This document shows, in pieces, positions 1 through 8,113 of a stretch of DNA of 64,000 nt. How positions within the stretch are numbered: position 1 is the stretch's first letter; each line of letters begins with the position of its first letter. The translations under genes and the position numbers were made by a program. The stretch is from CALODL01 sp942492115 (lineage in GTDB: Bacteria; Planctomycetota; Phycisphaerae; UBA1845; CAIVHJ01), in contig CALODL010000012.1 in assembly GCA_942492115.1 (NCBI GenBank), positions 124,001 to 188,000 on the forward strand, read 5' to 3'. The notes under the pieces were generated by a model. It was not told the DNA's origin and did no database searches. It saw nothing but the letters and a program-made list of their open reading frames with translations.

Positions 1-2425
1 AGCGGTCTGCTTCCTGCGGATGACCCCATACTTCGTATAGTGCGACGAGATCTTGAGTCACACGCGCGATGAGCTTCTTTTTCATGTTGCCACGAAAGAA
101 GGCCAGGGCCTCGAGATACAAGGGTTCGGCTGCGGCGTACTTCTCTTGTGCGTAGTACACCTGGCCCAGCAGATACGCCGCGTGGGCAATGCGTGAATGC
201 GTCGGACCGATGTGAGCGCGATGAACCGCCAGTCCGCGGCGGTACAGATCTGCTGCATCGTCGAAACGCTCGTCCTCCTGCGCGATCTTGCCAAGATTGA
301 TCAGGCTGACGCCGATGGCGTTGTGGTCCTCGCCGAACAACTCCAGGCGGCGCTGCAGAGCTTCGCGGCCATGTTGTTCGGCCTCGTCGATCCGGCCCTG
401 CTTCAGTATTATCTGAGACAGGTTGTCCAGCCCCACGGCCATTCGCTCGCGCCCGACATCATCAGTCGCCAGTGCTTTGATGCGCAGCGCGTCGCGATAG
501 AGCGCCTCGGATTCAGCCAGCTGGTTACGACGATAACCAAGGGTATACGCAATGTTGTCGATGCTCTGAGCAATCTCGATGTCATGATCACCCGGCAATG
601 CCTGCCGTATGGCCAATGACTCCCGAAACAGCACCTCGGCCTCGTCGACACGTCCCTGCCTCAGAACATTGACACCGACCTGGTTCTTGCTGTGCGCGAC
701 CTCGGCACTATCCGCGCCCAGCAGATCAAGACGAATCGCGAGCGCTTGACGATTGAGTTCTTCTGCCTTCCTGTGGTGTCCGAGCTTGTTTTGCACTCTG
801 CCCAAAGCGTAGGCAGCGTCAGCCACAGCCAGCCGCGAGAACGGGCCGTCGTCGAGCAATTGCTGACGGATTGCGTAGCACCGCATCAAGTGCGGTTGAG
901 CTACCTTGAACTCACTGAGGTCCAGATAGGCCAATCCCACGACTTGCCGCAATGTCGCTTCCGTGAGCAAGCCGCCATCGTATTCGCCGTCATCCAGGCG
1001 CTGCGCGGTCTGATCAAGGATACCGCGCAGCAATGTGGTGTCTTCGCCTAAGGCTATCCGCGGCCCGGCGCTGCGGACCATGTCAGCCAACATATCGGCA
1101 GCATGCTTGGCTTCACGCGCTGCGTTAGACGCCGCGACCTTGGCCCGCGACTGCCCGATGGCAAACAGGCTGCTGCTGACAATGCCACCACACAGCACAA
1201 CCAGCACCACAGCTGCCGCCGTGACGAAGCCACGATTACGGCGGACGAACTTGCGGATGCGATACAGCACCGTCGGTGGACTGGCTGAGATCGGCTCGTT
1301 CTTGAGGAAGCGCTCGACGTCCATGCTCAGTTCGGCCACGGTGGCGTAGCGCCGCGTGCGGTCCTTGTCCATGGCCTTGAGAATGATCCAGTCGAGGTCG
1401 CCGCGCAACTGGCGCAGTAGTGAGCTGGCCTCGATGCGGCGGTTGCGGGCTGCGATGGTGGACATCTCGCCCATCGTGCTCCACCGTGTGCTCGGACGCG
1501 GCGGATCTTTTTCGCGAATGATGCGCAAAATTTCTTCGATGCCGGCCCGCTTGAGTTCGTCGTGATCAAATGGTGGCTTTCCGACAAGCAGTTCATACAG
1601 CAAGGCGCCGAGCGCATAGACATCGGCCCGCGTATCGATATCCAGGGCGTCAGTGCCGGCCTGTTCCGGCGCCATGTAGCCCGGCGTACCGATGAGCTGA
1701 CCATGGGCGGTGAGCAGCGTGAGGTCGGTCAGGCGCTGCCGCGTGGCCTTGGCCACACCGAAGTCGATGACCTTGACCACCGGCTGGCCATCCTGCATAC
1801 CGACGAGGATATTCGACGGCTTGATGTCGCGATGGATGATGCCTTTCTGGTGGGCGTGCTGAACGGCGCTGCACACCTGCTCGAACAACTGCAAGCGCCC
1901 GGCGATGTCCTGGCGATTGTTGTCGCAGTACTCCGTGATACGGATGCCCTGAACATACTCCATGACGAAGTATGGCTGGCCGTCTGTCGCAGTTCCGGCA
2001 TCCAGCACACGGGCCACGTTGGGGTGATCCATGAGCGCCAGCGCCTCGCGCTCGGCCTCGAAGCGGGCCAGTACTTCACGCGTATCCAAACCGGCCTTGA
2101 CGACCTTGACGGCAACGCGACGGCGCAACGGCACGTGTTGCTCGGCCAGGTACACGACACCCATCCCGCCCTCGCCCAATTTCTGCAACACGCGATACGA
2201 CCCGATGTGATCCGGCACGCGAGCAACCGGAGGCGCCACACCGACGGTCGGGCCCAGATCGCGCACCTCATCCTCGAGTCGACTCAGTTCGTCGGCCAGT
2301 TCACGGTGACGTGCCTGGCACAAGGCACACTCACGCAGATGATCCTCGAACGCCCGCACTTCGGTGGCGGACATCTCCTGGCGATAGAAGCGCGTGTGTT
2401 CAGTTGGGCCAGGGCAATCAGACAT
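1..2425 (-). CDS. Membrane Ser/Thr protein kinase with N-terminal zinc-finger motif and C-terminal TPR repeats (3' end beyond the window)
   Basis: The frame is open from the ATG at 2425 to the left edge, so about 808 residues are present and the C-terminus is missing. Residues 26-37 hold an H-x3-C-x2-C motif (HLRECALC), the signature of zinc-binding anti-sigma domains. A protein-kinase domain follows at about 75-340, with GEGGMGVVYLAE (P-loop), HRDIKPSN (catalytic loop, near 198) and DFG (near 220). A hydrophobic segment at about 393-412 predicts one membrane span. The rest is a series of about 42-residue tetratricopeptide-like repeats. The gene is divergent from an ECF sigma factor that starts about 185 bases away, a pairing known in planctomycetes. 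I infer that it senses or relays a signal through that sigma factor. The kinase family call is firm; substrate and signal are unknown. Confidence 0.93.
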   Translation of the reverse strand, partial: MSDCPGPTEHTRFYRQEMSATEVRAFEDHLRECALCQARHRELADELSRLEDEVRDLGPTVGVAPPVARVPDHIGSYRVLQKLGEGGMGVVYLAEQHVPLRRRVAVKVVKAGLDTREVLARFEAEREALALMDHPNVARVLDAGTATDGQPYFVMEYVQGIRITEYCDNNRQDIAGRLQLFEQVCSAVQHAHQKGIIHRDIKPSNILVGMQDGQPVVKVIDFGVAKATRQRLTDLTLLTAHGQLIGTPGYMAPEQAGTDALDIDTRADVYALGALLYELLVGKPPFDHDELKRAGIEEILRIIREKDPPRPSTRWSTMGEMSTIAARNRRIEASSLLRQLRGDLDWIILKAMDKDRTRRYATVAELSMDVERFLKNEPISASPPTVLYRIRKFVRRNRGFVTAAAVVLVVLCGGIVSSSLFAIGQSRAKVAASNAAREAKHAADMLADMVRSAGPRIALGEDTTLLRGILDQTAQRLDDGEYDGGLLTEATLRQVVGLAYLDLSEFKVAQPHLMRCYAIRQQLLDDGPFSRLAVADAAYALGRVQNKLGHHRKAEELNRQALAIRLDLLGADSAEVAHSKNQVGVNVLRQGRVDEAEVLFRESLAIRQALPGDHDIEIAQSIDNIAYTLGYRRNQLAESEALYRDALRIKALATDDVGRERMAVGLDNLSQIILKQGRIDEAEQHGREALQRRLELFGEDHNAIGVSLINLGKIAQEDERFDDAADLYRRGLAVHRAHIGPTHSRIAHAAYLLGQVYYAQEKYAAAEPLYLEALAFFRGNMKKKLIARVTQDLVALYEVWGHPQEADR

Positions 2426-2609
2426 GGTTGTGCGAAGAACTTATCCTACCACGCCAGCGACCGCAGGTGCGTGGACTAGTCCGGTTGGACGTCACACAAA
2501 AGTGCATGCCGTACGAACAGTTGAAGGCGCCTACGGTTCGAGCTAGAGTGGATGATTGCAAGTGACCCACCTCGACTTGGACGTTCTTGTGCACAACACA
2601 GGAGGCAGC

Positions 2610-3215
2610 GTGTCGGACGAGCTGGCCACAGCCACCAGTACCGATCTACTCAGGCAACTGACCGAAACGGGCAACGAGACCGCCTGGCGCGAAATCGTCG
2701 CCCGCTACCGCCCGACGATCCTCGGCTTCGCCCTACGTTACGGCCTCTCAGCTCATGACGCGGAAGATGCTGCCCAACAGACATTGATGGCGTTCAATAC
2801 GGCATTTCTCAACGGACAATACGATCGCAGTAAGGGGCGATTGCGTTATTGGTTGTTCGGCATCGCCCGAAATCAAATATCCAAGTATGCCCGCGCACAA
2901 CGTAAGAAGGAGCTTCAAGTCTCTGCCGCTCCTGATCAGACTGATTTCCTAAGTGCCCAACCAGGCACAGACGACATGGAGAATGCGTGGGAAGCCGAAT
3001 GGCGCGCCTCTCTCATAAAAGAGTGTATTAGACTGATCAGCCAGGAAGTAGACGCCCGAACGATCAAGTCTTTTGAACTATTCGTCCAGCAGGGCTGGCC
3101 CGCAGCCAAGGTGGGCGAGCACCTCGGGATGACGGACAATGCTGTATTCGGTGCGAAACGCCGTGTCCTACTGCGAATACGAGATGTGCTGCCGCAGATC
3201 GAGAGCGCATGGTGA
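2610..3215 (+). CDS. ECF-type RNA polymerase sigma factor
   Basis: This is an alternative sigma factor of the extracytoplasmic-function type. Region 2 is visible as AEDAAQQTLMAFNTAF with a following YWLFGIARNQ helix. Region 4 is a helix-turn-helix near the end (KVGEHLGMTDNAVFGAKRRV). The usual two-domain layout and length of about 200 residues fit. I chose the GTG at 2610 because AGGAGG lies just upstream (2600-2605); a TTG at 2556 in the same frame would add 18 residues. It is divergent from the kinase at 1-2425, which carries an anti-sigma-type zinc motif, so the two probably act together. Its 3' end runs directly into the remains of a zeta-toxin gene. Confidence 0.92.
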   Translation: MSDELATATSTDLLRQLTETGNETAWREIVARYRPTILGFALRYGLSAHDAEDAAQQTLMAFNTAFLNGQYDRSKGRLRYWLFGIARNQISKYARAQRKKELQVSAAPDQTDFLSAQPGTDDMENAWEAEWRASLIKECIRLISQEVDARTIKSFELFVQQGWPAAKVGEHLGMTDNAVFGAKRRVLLRIRDVLPQIESAW

Positions 3216-3674
3216 CTGCCCACGCACCTGCGAAGGCGCTCGCCACCGATTCACCCATCAAGGCCGGCCGTGTCATGATTCGTCGGATGCACGAACTGCG
3301 CCGTCGCCGAAAGACGTTCTCATTTGAAACGACACTTGCGGGCAAGGGCCATGGTCGCTTCCTCAGCGAAGCTCAGAATGAGGGCTATGTAATCCACTTG
3401 GCATACGTCTGGCTCGCGAGCGTGGAGCTCGCAAAGAAACGAGTATCAGTTCGCGTGCAGCGAGGAGGTCACAGCATTCCGGATGCTGACATTGAACGGC
3501 GATAGACGTGGTCTCAAGAACTTGTTCCAGACATACTTACCGCTGGCTGATCGCTGGGTGATATGCGATAATTCAGGCAGCAGTTTGATCCTCGTTGCTC
3601 GGGGTCGCTTGGCTGAAGCGCCGCTCATCGATGATCACGCACGATTTGACAGGATTAGAGATGCAGCGAGATGA
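3209..3674 (+). pseudogene. Broken zeta-toxin-family gene (P-loop half missing, internal frameshift)
   Basis: Two frames together encode the second half of a zeta-toxin / UDP-GlcNAc-kinase-like protein. The first frame (to 3505) contains FSFETTLAGKGHGRFL and VRVQRGGHSIPDADIERR. After a shift near 3508 the second frame continues with RGLKNLFQTYLPLADRW and DNSG. Inserting two bases at the junction would restore ERRYRRGL. The amino-terminal Walker A region, essential in the family, is absent because the similarity begins right at the end of the sigma-factor gene, as if a deletion fused the two. The gene cannot make an active kinase. The family call rests on recognising the FETTLAG and GGH-P patterns; no alignment was run. 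Confidence 0.72.
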
Positions 3675-3837
3675 AGCCGAAAATCAAAAGCTGGACGAGC
3701 AGCTCGACGAAATCTGCACGGGGCTCCGCGAAGCCGTGGACCGTGAAATCGAAAGCCTGAAGCGCGAAGGCGCCCCCATCTACGTCGCCGACAACGGCCA
3801 CGTGATTGATCTCCAAGAAAACAATCCAGGCCAATAA
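3661..3837 (+). CDS. Small protein following the zeta-toxin remnant, possible antitoxin
   Basis: This 58-residue acidic protein starts at an ATG that overlaps the end of the broken toxin frame by 14 bases. It is rich in Glu, Asp and Lys in its first 40 residues (probably helical) and ends with VADNGHVIDLQ. The position immediately after a zeta-type toxin, with translational overlap, suggests it was the partner or antitoxin of that module. I recognise no domain. With its toxin disabled it may no longer be under selection. Confidence 0.5.
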   Translation: MQRDEAENQKLDEQLDEICTGLREAVDREIESLKREGAPIYVADNGHVIDLQENNPGQ

Positions 3838-4451
3838 TGTACAACCCGCCTGACTTCGGCTTCGCCTCGAGATCATGCGCCGCGGCATCGCGGTGAACGA
3901 TATGCGCTGATTGAAAGCGCTCGGTGGCCGGTCACGGCATTTCTCTTACATGCGTTCGCTCCGTCGTTGAGAGGCCTGCGGCCGTGTATGCTACGTCGGT
4001 CACTCCGTGCGAGAAACGCCGATTCCCTACTCACACTGACCGTCTTCTCGTTCTCAGTCATTCTCGGCTTCTTGCGCCTATCCGTTCAACGCGGTGCCCG
4101 TGCGGACAATCTCGAGGCGTGGGTCAACCGTTTCGAATAAGACCGCCGAGTAGACACAGGCAGCCGCAAAGGGCCAGTGCGTGATTGACTGGCTACTGTG
4201 ATCGGGAAGTCGGTGGTTCTCACTGCGCAGTGAGCGACCAAACGCAAACGGCCGAAGGCCCGGCTCAAGGAGCGAACGGATGGAGTGAGAACTACCGCGG
4301 ACCGCCGAAGAGCCTTCCAGAATAAGAAAAACCGACATGGCGCCACTTTGTCGGCGGTGATATGACCATTTCACAGCCACCACATGAGAAGTGTGGATCG
4401 AAATCTGTGGCGAATATTGACACACGGTCGCCGCGATACGATAATAAGGAT
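3838..4451. other. Intergenic stretch without a convincing gene
   Basis: About 610 bases separate the toxin-antitoxin remnant from the next gene. A frame is open from 3838 to 4140 on the + strand. Its longest credible product (ATG at 3988) is a 50-residue protein with one hydrophobic segment (LLTLTVFSFSVILGFL), but it has no clear ribosome site and I do not call it a gene. A long minus-strand frame (4078-4515) has no protein-like features. The second half contains an inverted repeat, listed separately. Confidence 0.5.
4211..4297. repeat. Imperfect inverted repeat with an inner perfect palindrome
   Basis: The 14 bases CGGTGGTTCTCACT (4211-4224) recur in reverse complement at 4284-4297 (AGTGAGAACTACCG) with one mismatch. 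Inside the left arm a 16-base perfect palindrome, CTCACTGCGCAGTGAG, spans 4219-4234. The unit could fold into a long hairpin or bind a dimeric regulator. It lies about 155 bases before the ParD-like gene, too far for a simple operator. It shows no attC consensus and no run of T that would make it a terminator. Confidence 0.55.
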
Positions 4452-4811
4452 ATGGCTGACCGACAAACCATGAATGTCTCACTGCCGCCCGCGATGGAGC
4501 ACTTTGTCCGCTCACAAGTCAGTTCCGGGCGGTATCGCTCCGCCAGCGAAGTCGTTCGCGACGCGTTGCGGATGCTGGAAGAAGCCGAACATCGCCGCCT
4601 GCTGGAAAAGTGGATTTACGACGATCTCACACCGGAAGAAGAAGCGAAACTTCCACAAGAACTGAAAGACAAGGCGAAACAGCACTTCACGCGCCTGGTC
4701 GACGATGGCATTCGGTCCGGTGAGCAAGATGGTTGGGTCGATGGCCCTGTCGCAATTGATCGCATTCGTCAAAAGTTGCGTGCCCGCATTGAGCGGAAGC
4801 CGCTGGGCTGA
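4452..4811 (+). CDS. ParD-like ribbon-helix-helix antitoxin (orphan)
   Basis: This 119-residue protein begins MADRQTMNVSLPP and continues with SQVSSGRYRSASEVVRDALR and MLEE. That is the standard ribbon-helix-helix fold of type II ParD/CopG antitoxins, which binds operator DNA as a dimer. The C-terminal half (LTPEEEAKLP onward) is longer than in many ParD proteins and would be the toxin-neutralising tail. The ATG at 4452 matches where the family normally starts; a longer reading from 4362 has no family similarity. No ParE/RelE toxin follows: the next gene runs toward it and ends 1 base away. The partner is lost or elsewhere. Confidence 0.75.
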   Translation: MADRQTMNVSLPPAMEHFVRSQVSSGRYRSASEVVRDALRMLEEAEHRRLLEKWIYDDLTPEEEAKLPQELKDKAKQHFTRLVDDGIRSGEQDGWVDGPVAIDRIRQKLRARIERKPLG

Positions 4812-4812
4812 A

Positions 4813-6009
4813 TCAATCCGAAGCGCGCGCGGCCTCTGGCTTCACAAGTCGCAGCCGAGTTGCGGAGCCGTGTTCCGCAATCAGTTGCTCGTACTTGCCA
4901 CGGAGGTACTCGTGGTGGTACCCGGGGGTCAGGGCGGCCTCGAAGACTGAGGCTGCCAAAGGAATGTAGCCGGCCCTTACCGCACAAGCAGCGAGATCGG
5001 TGATCCTCTCCCACTCCCGTGTGCCCATCTCTTCGGCCAGCGGCACGAAGTCTTCGAACCGCTCTCGCTGGCCGCACAGTTTACCCAGCCAGGTCAGCGC
5101 TCTTTCGGACTGATATTTGAGATGATCAGATTGCAGCGCCCGCTGCTGCTTCCGAAGGTGATCGATGCAGATGGCGGCCTGGGCCTCGGAGATCGTGCTG
5201 AAGTAGTTGTTGAGCTGGTCGTGCGTATAGGCCAGGTCTTCCCAGACCAAGAGCTCGCAGAGATCCTCGAAGAACACTGCATTATCAATGCCGGTTTTCT
5301 CTAGGGGAATCGCCAGGTAGAGTTGGATGGCACGCTCGTATGCCTGACCGATGCTTCCACAGGAGTCGTTCGCTGCTTGCTCGAGTACTACACTCAGGAA
5401 AGCTCTCAGCCTGGCCTGCCCGGTGCAGAACCTGCCTGATTCGACATGCGCCTGACTCTCCTCGCTGAAACTATCCAGCTTTAGAATGTTAAGCGATTTG
5501 CGGCTCTTTCCCTTCTTCCGCCCCTGATAGAGCTGCTCGAGCTGGACAGCGTGTTCCGCGGGCGACTCGGGAAAGCGGTCCCAATAACCGCGCATCGCAT
5601 GCCGGCGATACACTACGCTGGGTGGCCTCTGCATCGGCGCCGACCGCTCGTGCCACAGATCCCCCTGACACAGGACCTTCTTGCGGGCACGTTCCCGCGC
5701 CTGTCGCTTCGTCAGCTTCTCATCAATCGCAAGTAGTACATCGCCAACGCCTAACTCCGCGCCCGCAAGCCGTTGTTGAAGATCACGCACATGTGCGAGC
5801 TTGCGTTCTGCATCCAGCCCGGCGAATGAACCGGTGGAGACCAATGGCTGGAAATGCCCGACCAGCGCCTCCAGGTCACCATCGAACTCATCCGCAGCAA
5901 CCAGTGACATCCACACATCCCAGAAACTCAGGCTCACGAGAGTACCATCTGGCGAGCAGACGCTGACTGCCTCATCCGTTCCACAACTCGACTTTCTGCG
6001 TTCGCTCAT
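4813..6009 (-). CDS. Uncharacterised protein, about 399 residues
   Basis: This is a long uninterrupted frame with protein-like composition, rich in helical segments and probably cytosolic, since no signal peptide or membrane span is visible. The middle contains several Arg/Lys-rich stretches (KRQARERARKK, RKKGKSRKS). The last 200 residues look like helical repeats such as TPR-type solenoids, with LVWEDLAYTHDQLNNYF and ASVFEAALTPGYHHEYLRGKYEQL. I recognise no family. The start is uncertain: the ATG at 6009 has a weak GAGGT upstream, while the frame extends to an ATG at 6072. It ends tail-to-tail with the ParD-like gene. Confidence 0.6.
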   Translation of the reverse strand: MSERRKSSCGTDEAVSVCSPDGTLVSLSFWDVWMSLVAADEFDGDLEALVGHFQPLVSTGSFAGLDAERKLAHVRDLQQRLAGAELGVGDVLLAIDEKLTKRQARERARKKVLCQGDLWHERSAPMQRPPSVVYRRHAMRGYWDRFPESPAEHAVQLEQLYQGRKKGKSRKSLNILKLDSFSEESQAHVESGRFCTGQARLRAFLSVVLEQAANDSCGSIGQAYERAIQLYLAIPLEKTGIDNAVFFEDLCELLVWEDLAYTHDQLNNYFSTISEAQAAICIDHLRKQQRALQSDHLKYQSERALTWLGKLCGQRERFEDFVPLAEEMGTREWERITDLAACAVRAGYIPLAASVFEAALTPGYHHEYLRGKYEQLIAEHGSATRLRLVKPEAARASD

Positions 6010-6160
6010 TCGGAATATATTGACCTCGGGATGCCGGCTTGTCCATCGATCCCGCACCGTGTCGCCGAGCATTTCAGGTGCCAGAACAGTCCTTGAATCG
6101 CTTTTCCACGTCGGGACAATTAGAGTTCACACAAGCCGCCCCCCTCAAGGAGAATGGCCA

Positions 6161-6745
6161 ATGCCACGACGAAGTAAGCCCAAGTCGGTCCATCAGTTGA
6201 AGATCACGCTCCGTGAAATCAAGCCTGCAATCTGGCGCCGAATCCAGGTCCCGAGCGACACGACACTCCCTGACCTGCATCTCATGCTGCAGGCCAGCAT
6301 GGGCTGGTACAACTGCCACCTGCACTTATTCGAGATCAACGAACAGCGCTACGGAATTCCTGATCCGGACTTTCCAGATGACGACTTGGACGAGCGCCTC
6401 ATAGCACTCGCGAGCGTCCTTCCCGGAGCGGGTGCACGCTGTATGTATCTCTATGATTTTGGAGACGGCTGGGAACACGACATCGATGTCGAGCAGGTCC
6501 TCCCTGCACAGGCGGACACCCAGTATCCGACTTGTCTAGACGGAGAACGCGCCTGTCCCCCGGAAGATTGCGGCGGCCCCTGGGGCTACGAGGAACTGCT
6601 AGAGATCATCAACAATCCGGCCCACGAAGAACACGAAGAGACCCTCCGATGGGTCAGGGGCAGTTTCGACACGGAAGCCTTCGACTTGGCGAAAGCAGAT
6701 AAGCGGATTAAGGACTTCCCAGCCATGGACCTGTCGACATCCTGA
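6161..6745 (+). CDS. Plasmid pRiA4b ORF-3 family protein
   Basis: This 194-residue protein has the hallmarks of the pRiA4b ORF-3 family (PF07929): QLKITLREIKPAIWRRI near the start, LPDLHLMLQASMGWYNCHLH, then YLYDFGDGWEHDIDVEQ, and a Pro/Cys-rich CPPEDCGGPWGYEELL block that may hold a metal. These proteins are common as passengers on mobile elements and plasmids; their biochemical role is unknown. The ATG at 6161 is preceded by AAGGAG at 6148-6153, a good ribosome site. It sits just upstream of a transposase remnant, which fits mobile ancestry. Confidence 0.88.
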   Translation: MPRRSKPKSVHQLKITLREIKPAIWRRIQVPSDTTLPDLHLMLQASMGWYNCHLHLFEINEQRYGIPDPDFPDDDLDERLIALASVLPGAGARCMYLYDFGDGWEHDIDVEQVLPAQADTQYPTCLDGERACPPEDCGGPWGYEELLEIINNPAHEEHEETLRWVRGSFDTEAFDLAKADKRIKDFPAMDLSTS

Positions 6746-6864
6746 ACTGGAACGCAACACTGGGATACCCGTCGTGGTCCAGCGTGCTTGCGCCCTTACA
6801 TGCCGCTCTCAACGTCCTATCTAGCAAGCCATCATGATAGCTTCCTGATGATCCTGGAGACGAC

Positions 6865-7475
6865 ATGAACGAGCAAGAACGGCTATCGACAATACGTCTT
6901 CATACCAATTGGCCCAGACACGTAGAGTCGGCCATGCTCCACGTTGTCTCGCTGGCTCAGTACGCCGCTGCCTAAACGCGCGGCTGGGCTGCAAACAGCC
7001 TGAACGAAAGAACATCATCTGCGATCGCGACTCGATCTTCGACTGCGCTGAGTTCACGGAGTGGTGCGACGCCAAGGGCATCTACGTTCGTTTCGGGGCC
7101 GTCGGCAAGCATGGGAGCATCGCCGTTGTGGAGCGAGCGATTCGAACGCTGAAGAACGAATGCACTCGCAGAATGGTCATTCCACAGCTGCGGTCGAGCT
7201 TTCGCCGTGAGATCGCATTGTTTATTGAATGGTACAACGGGAATCGACCGCACACGTCGCTCAACGGAATGACGCCTGATGAGGTTTACTTCGTACGGCG
7301 GCCAGCGAGTCAACGGCCAAGACTTGAGCCTCGCACTGCATGGCCGCGAGGAGCACCATGTGCCACCCCGCGGACGCTGATCGCTGGACAGCCCGGTGAT
7401 CGATTTACGATTTACATTGCAGCTCTGAAAGGACGTCGACATTTGCCACTCGTCTCGCTAACGAGAGCGGCCTAG
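6865..7475 (+). pseudogene. Decayed integrase-core (DDE) transposase, internally deleted
   Basis: The C-terminal half is in one frame: ICDRDSIFDCAEFTEWC, RFGAVGKHGSIAVVERAIR and WYNGNRPHTSLNGMTPDEV. This is the second half of an rve-type catalytic domain (conserved D and E with the NRPH-x-LNG motif), ending with GRRHLPLVSLTRAA. Upstream, an ATG at 6865 with GGAG five bases before it opens a short frame (MNEQERLSTIRLHTNWPRH) that resembles the N-terminus of the same planctomycete transposases. It meets a stop at about 6973 and then shifts frame. The helix-turn-helix region and first catalytic Asp are missing, so the enzyme cannot work. No terminal inverted repeats were recognised. Confidence 0.7.
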
Positions 7476-7787
7476 AAATGCTTGAGCCAACAGCTGTCTT
7501 CAAGTGCAAACGTGCGCGCCGATTTTCTTTTCCACCCGGACAGGCGTTCGTAGCCACGATCCGAATCCAATGCACACCAGAAATCAGATGTCTTTCCGCA
7601 CAAGAATCCGCATCCTGCCTCGCACAACTTTCGATGGACCAATTCACCAGGGTACACCGCGGGCGTATCTGCTGACACTACATGGCATTCGAAATGGAAT
7701 TCTTACAGATGCAAGACCAGGCGCAAGTCAAAGGGCGTGGCACTGGATAGGTCGCAACCGGCACCTGTGGACATCTCAAGACATGAA
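7476..7787. other. Intergenic DNA between transposase remnant and attachment site
   Basis: These 312 bases lie between the end of the transposase pseudogene and the left attachment repeat. Before insertion they would have been the DNA immediately downstream of tRNA-Arg. Only short overlapping frames without ribosome sites are present. I see no gene, repeat or strong hairpin. Confidence 0.5.
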
Positions 7788-7853
<66 letters not shown>

Positions 7854-7888
7854 CATCCCTGGCACGAACTTACGGCATTCCAGAATCA

Positions 7889-7910
7889 GACATGTCGTTG
7901 TGCATGTCGG
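7889..7910 (+). promoter_or_regulatory. Candidate arm-type integrase site, left end
   Basis: A 22-base motif with CATGTCG twice in direct orientation, 12 bases apart, recurs with one mismatch at 32099-32120, near the other end of the element. In the circular form the two copies would flank the attachment core in the same orientation, 35 bases on one side and 144 on the other. That is the layout of arm sites bound by integrase N-terminal domains. Both copies also encode DMSLCMS in the integrase frame, so coding origin by duplication is an alternative. Confidence 0.45.
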
Positions 7911-8025
7911 TCTTGGGGCGTCTCGATCCCAACTTGGTCGATGTGGTGGCAGCCTGGACGAGTATACCGGAGCCGGTGCAGGTGGGAATCGTGGCAATGG
8001 TCAATGCGTCTCGTGTGCAAACTGA

Positions 8026-8083
8026 ACCCCCTCCCCCAAGCACCCCAGCGACCGATCTCAGGAGGGGATGAATGGCCTGACAT
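8026..8083. repeat. C-rich repeat, copy near the left end
   Basis: ACCCCCTCCCCCAAGCACCC followed by a partly conserved stretch and AATGGCCTGA recurs at 27255-27312. The core of 21 bases is identical, and a further GTCTGCAAAC/GTGTGCAAAC similarity precedes it. One copy covers the end of the integrase tail frame; the other lies in the gap upstream of the replication gene. It may mark a duplicated element end or a protein-binding site. Confidence 0.6.
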
Positions 8084-8113
8084 CCGAAGTCTGAGAGAGG
8101 CAGTTTTTCAGGT

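Noticed and set aside
1562..2479. Long + strand frame of about 305 codons
   Set aside because: It is antisense to the kinase domain, whose HRDIKPSN and DFG motifs are clear on the minus strand. The + product has no domain and no ribosome site.
4211..4297. Integron attC site
   Set aside because: The inverted repeat has neither the GTTRRRY nor the RYYYAAC core, and no integron integrase is present.
4078..4515. Minus-strand gene of 145 codons in the 3.8-4.5 kb gap
   Set aside because: It overlaps the start of the ParD-like gene and an inverted repeat; composition is not protein-like and no ribosome site was seen.
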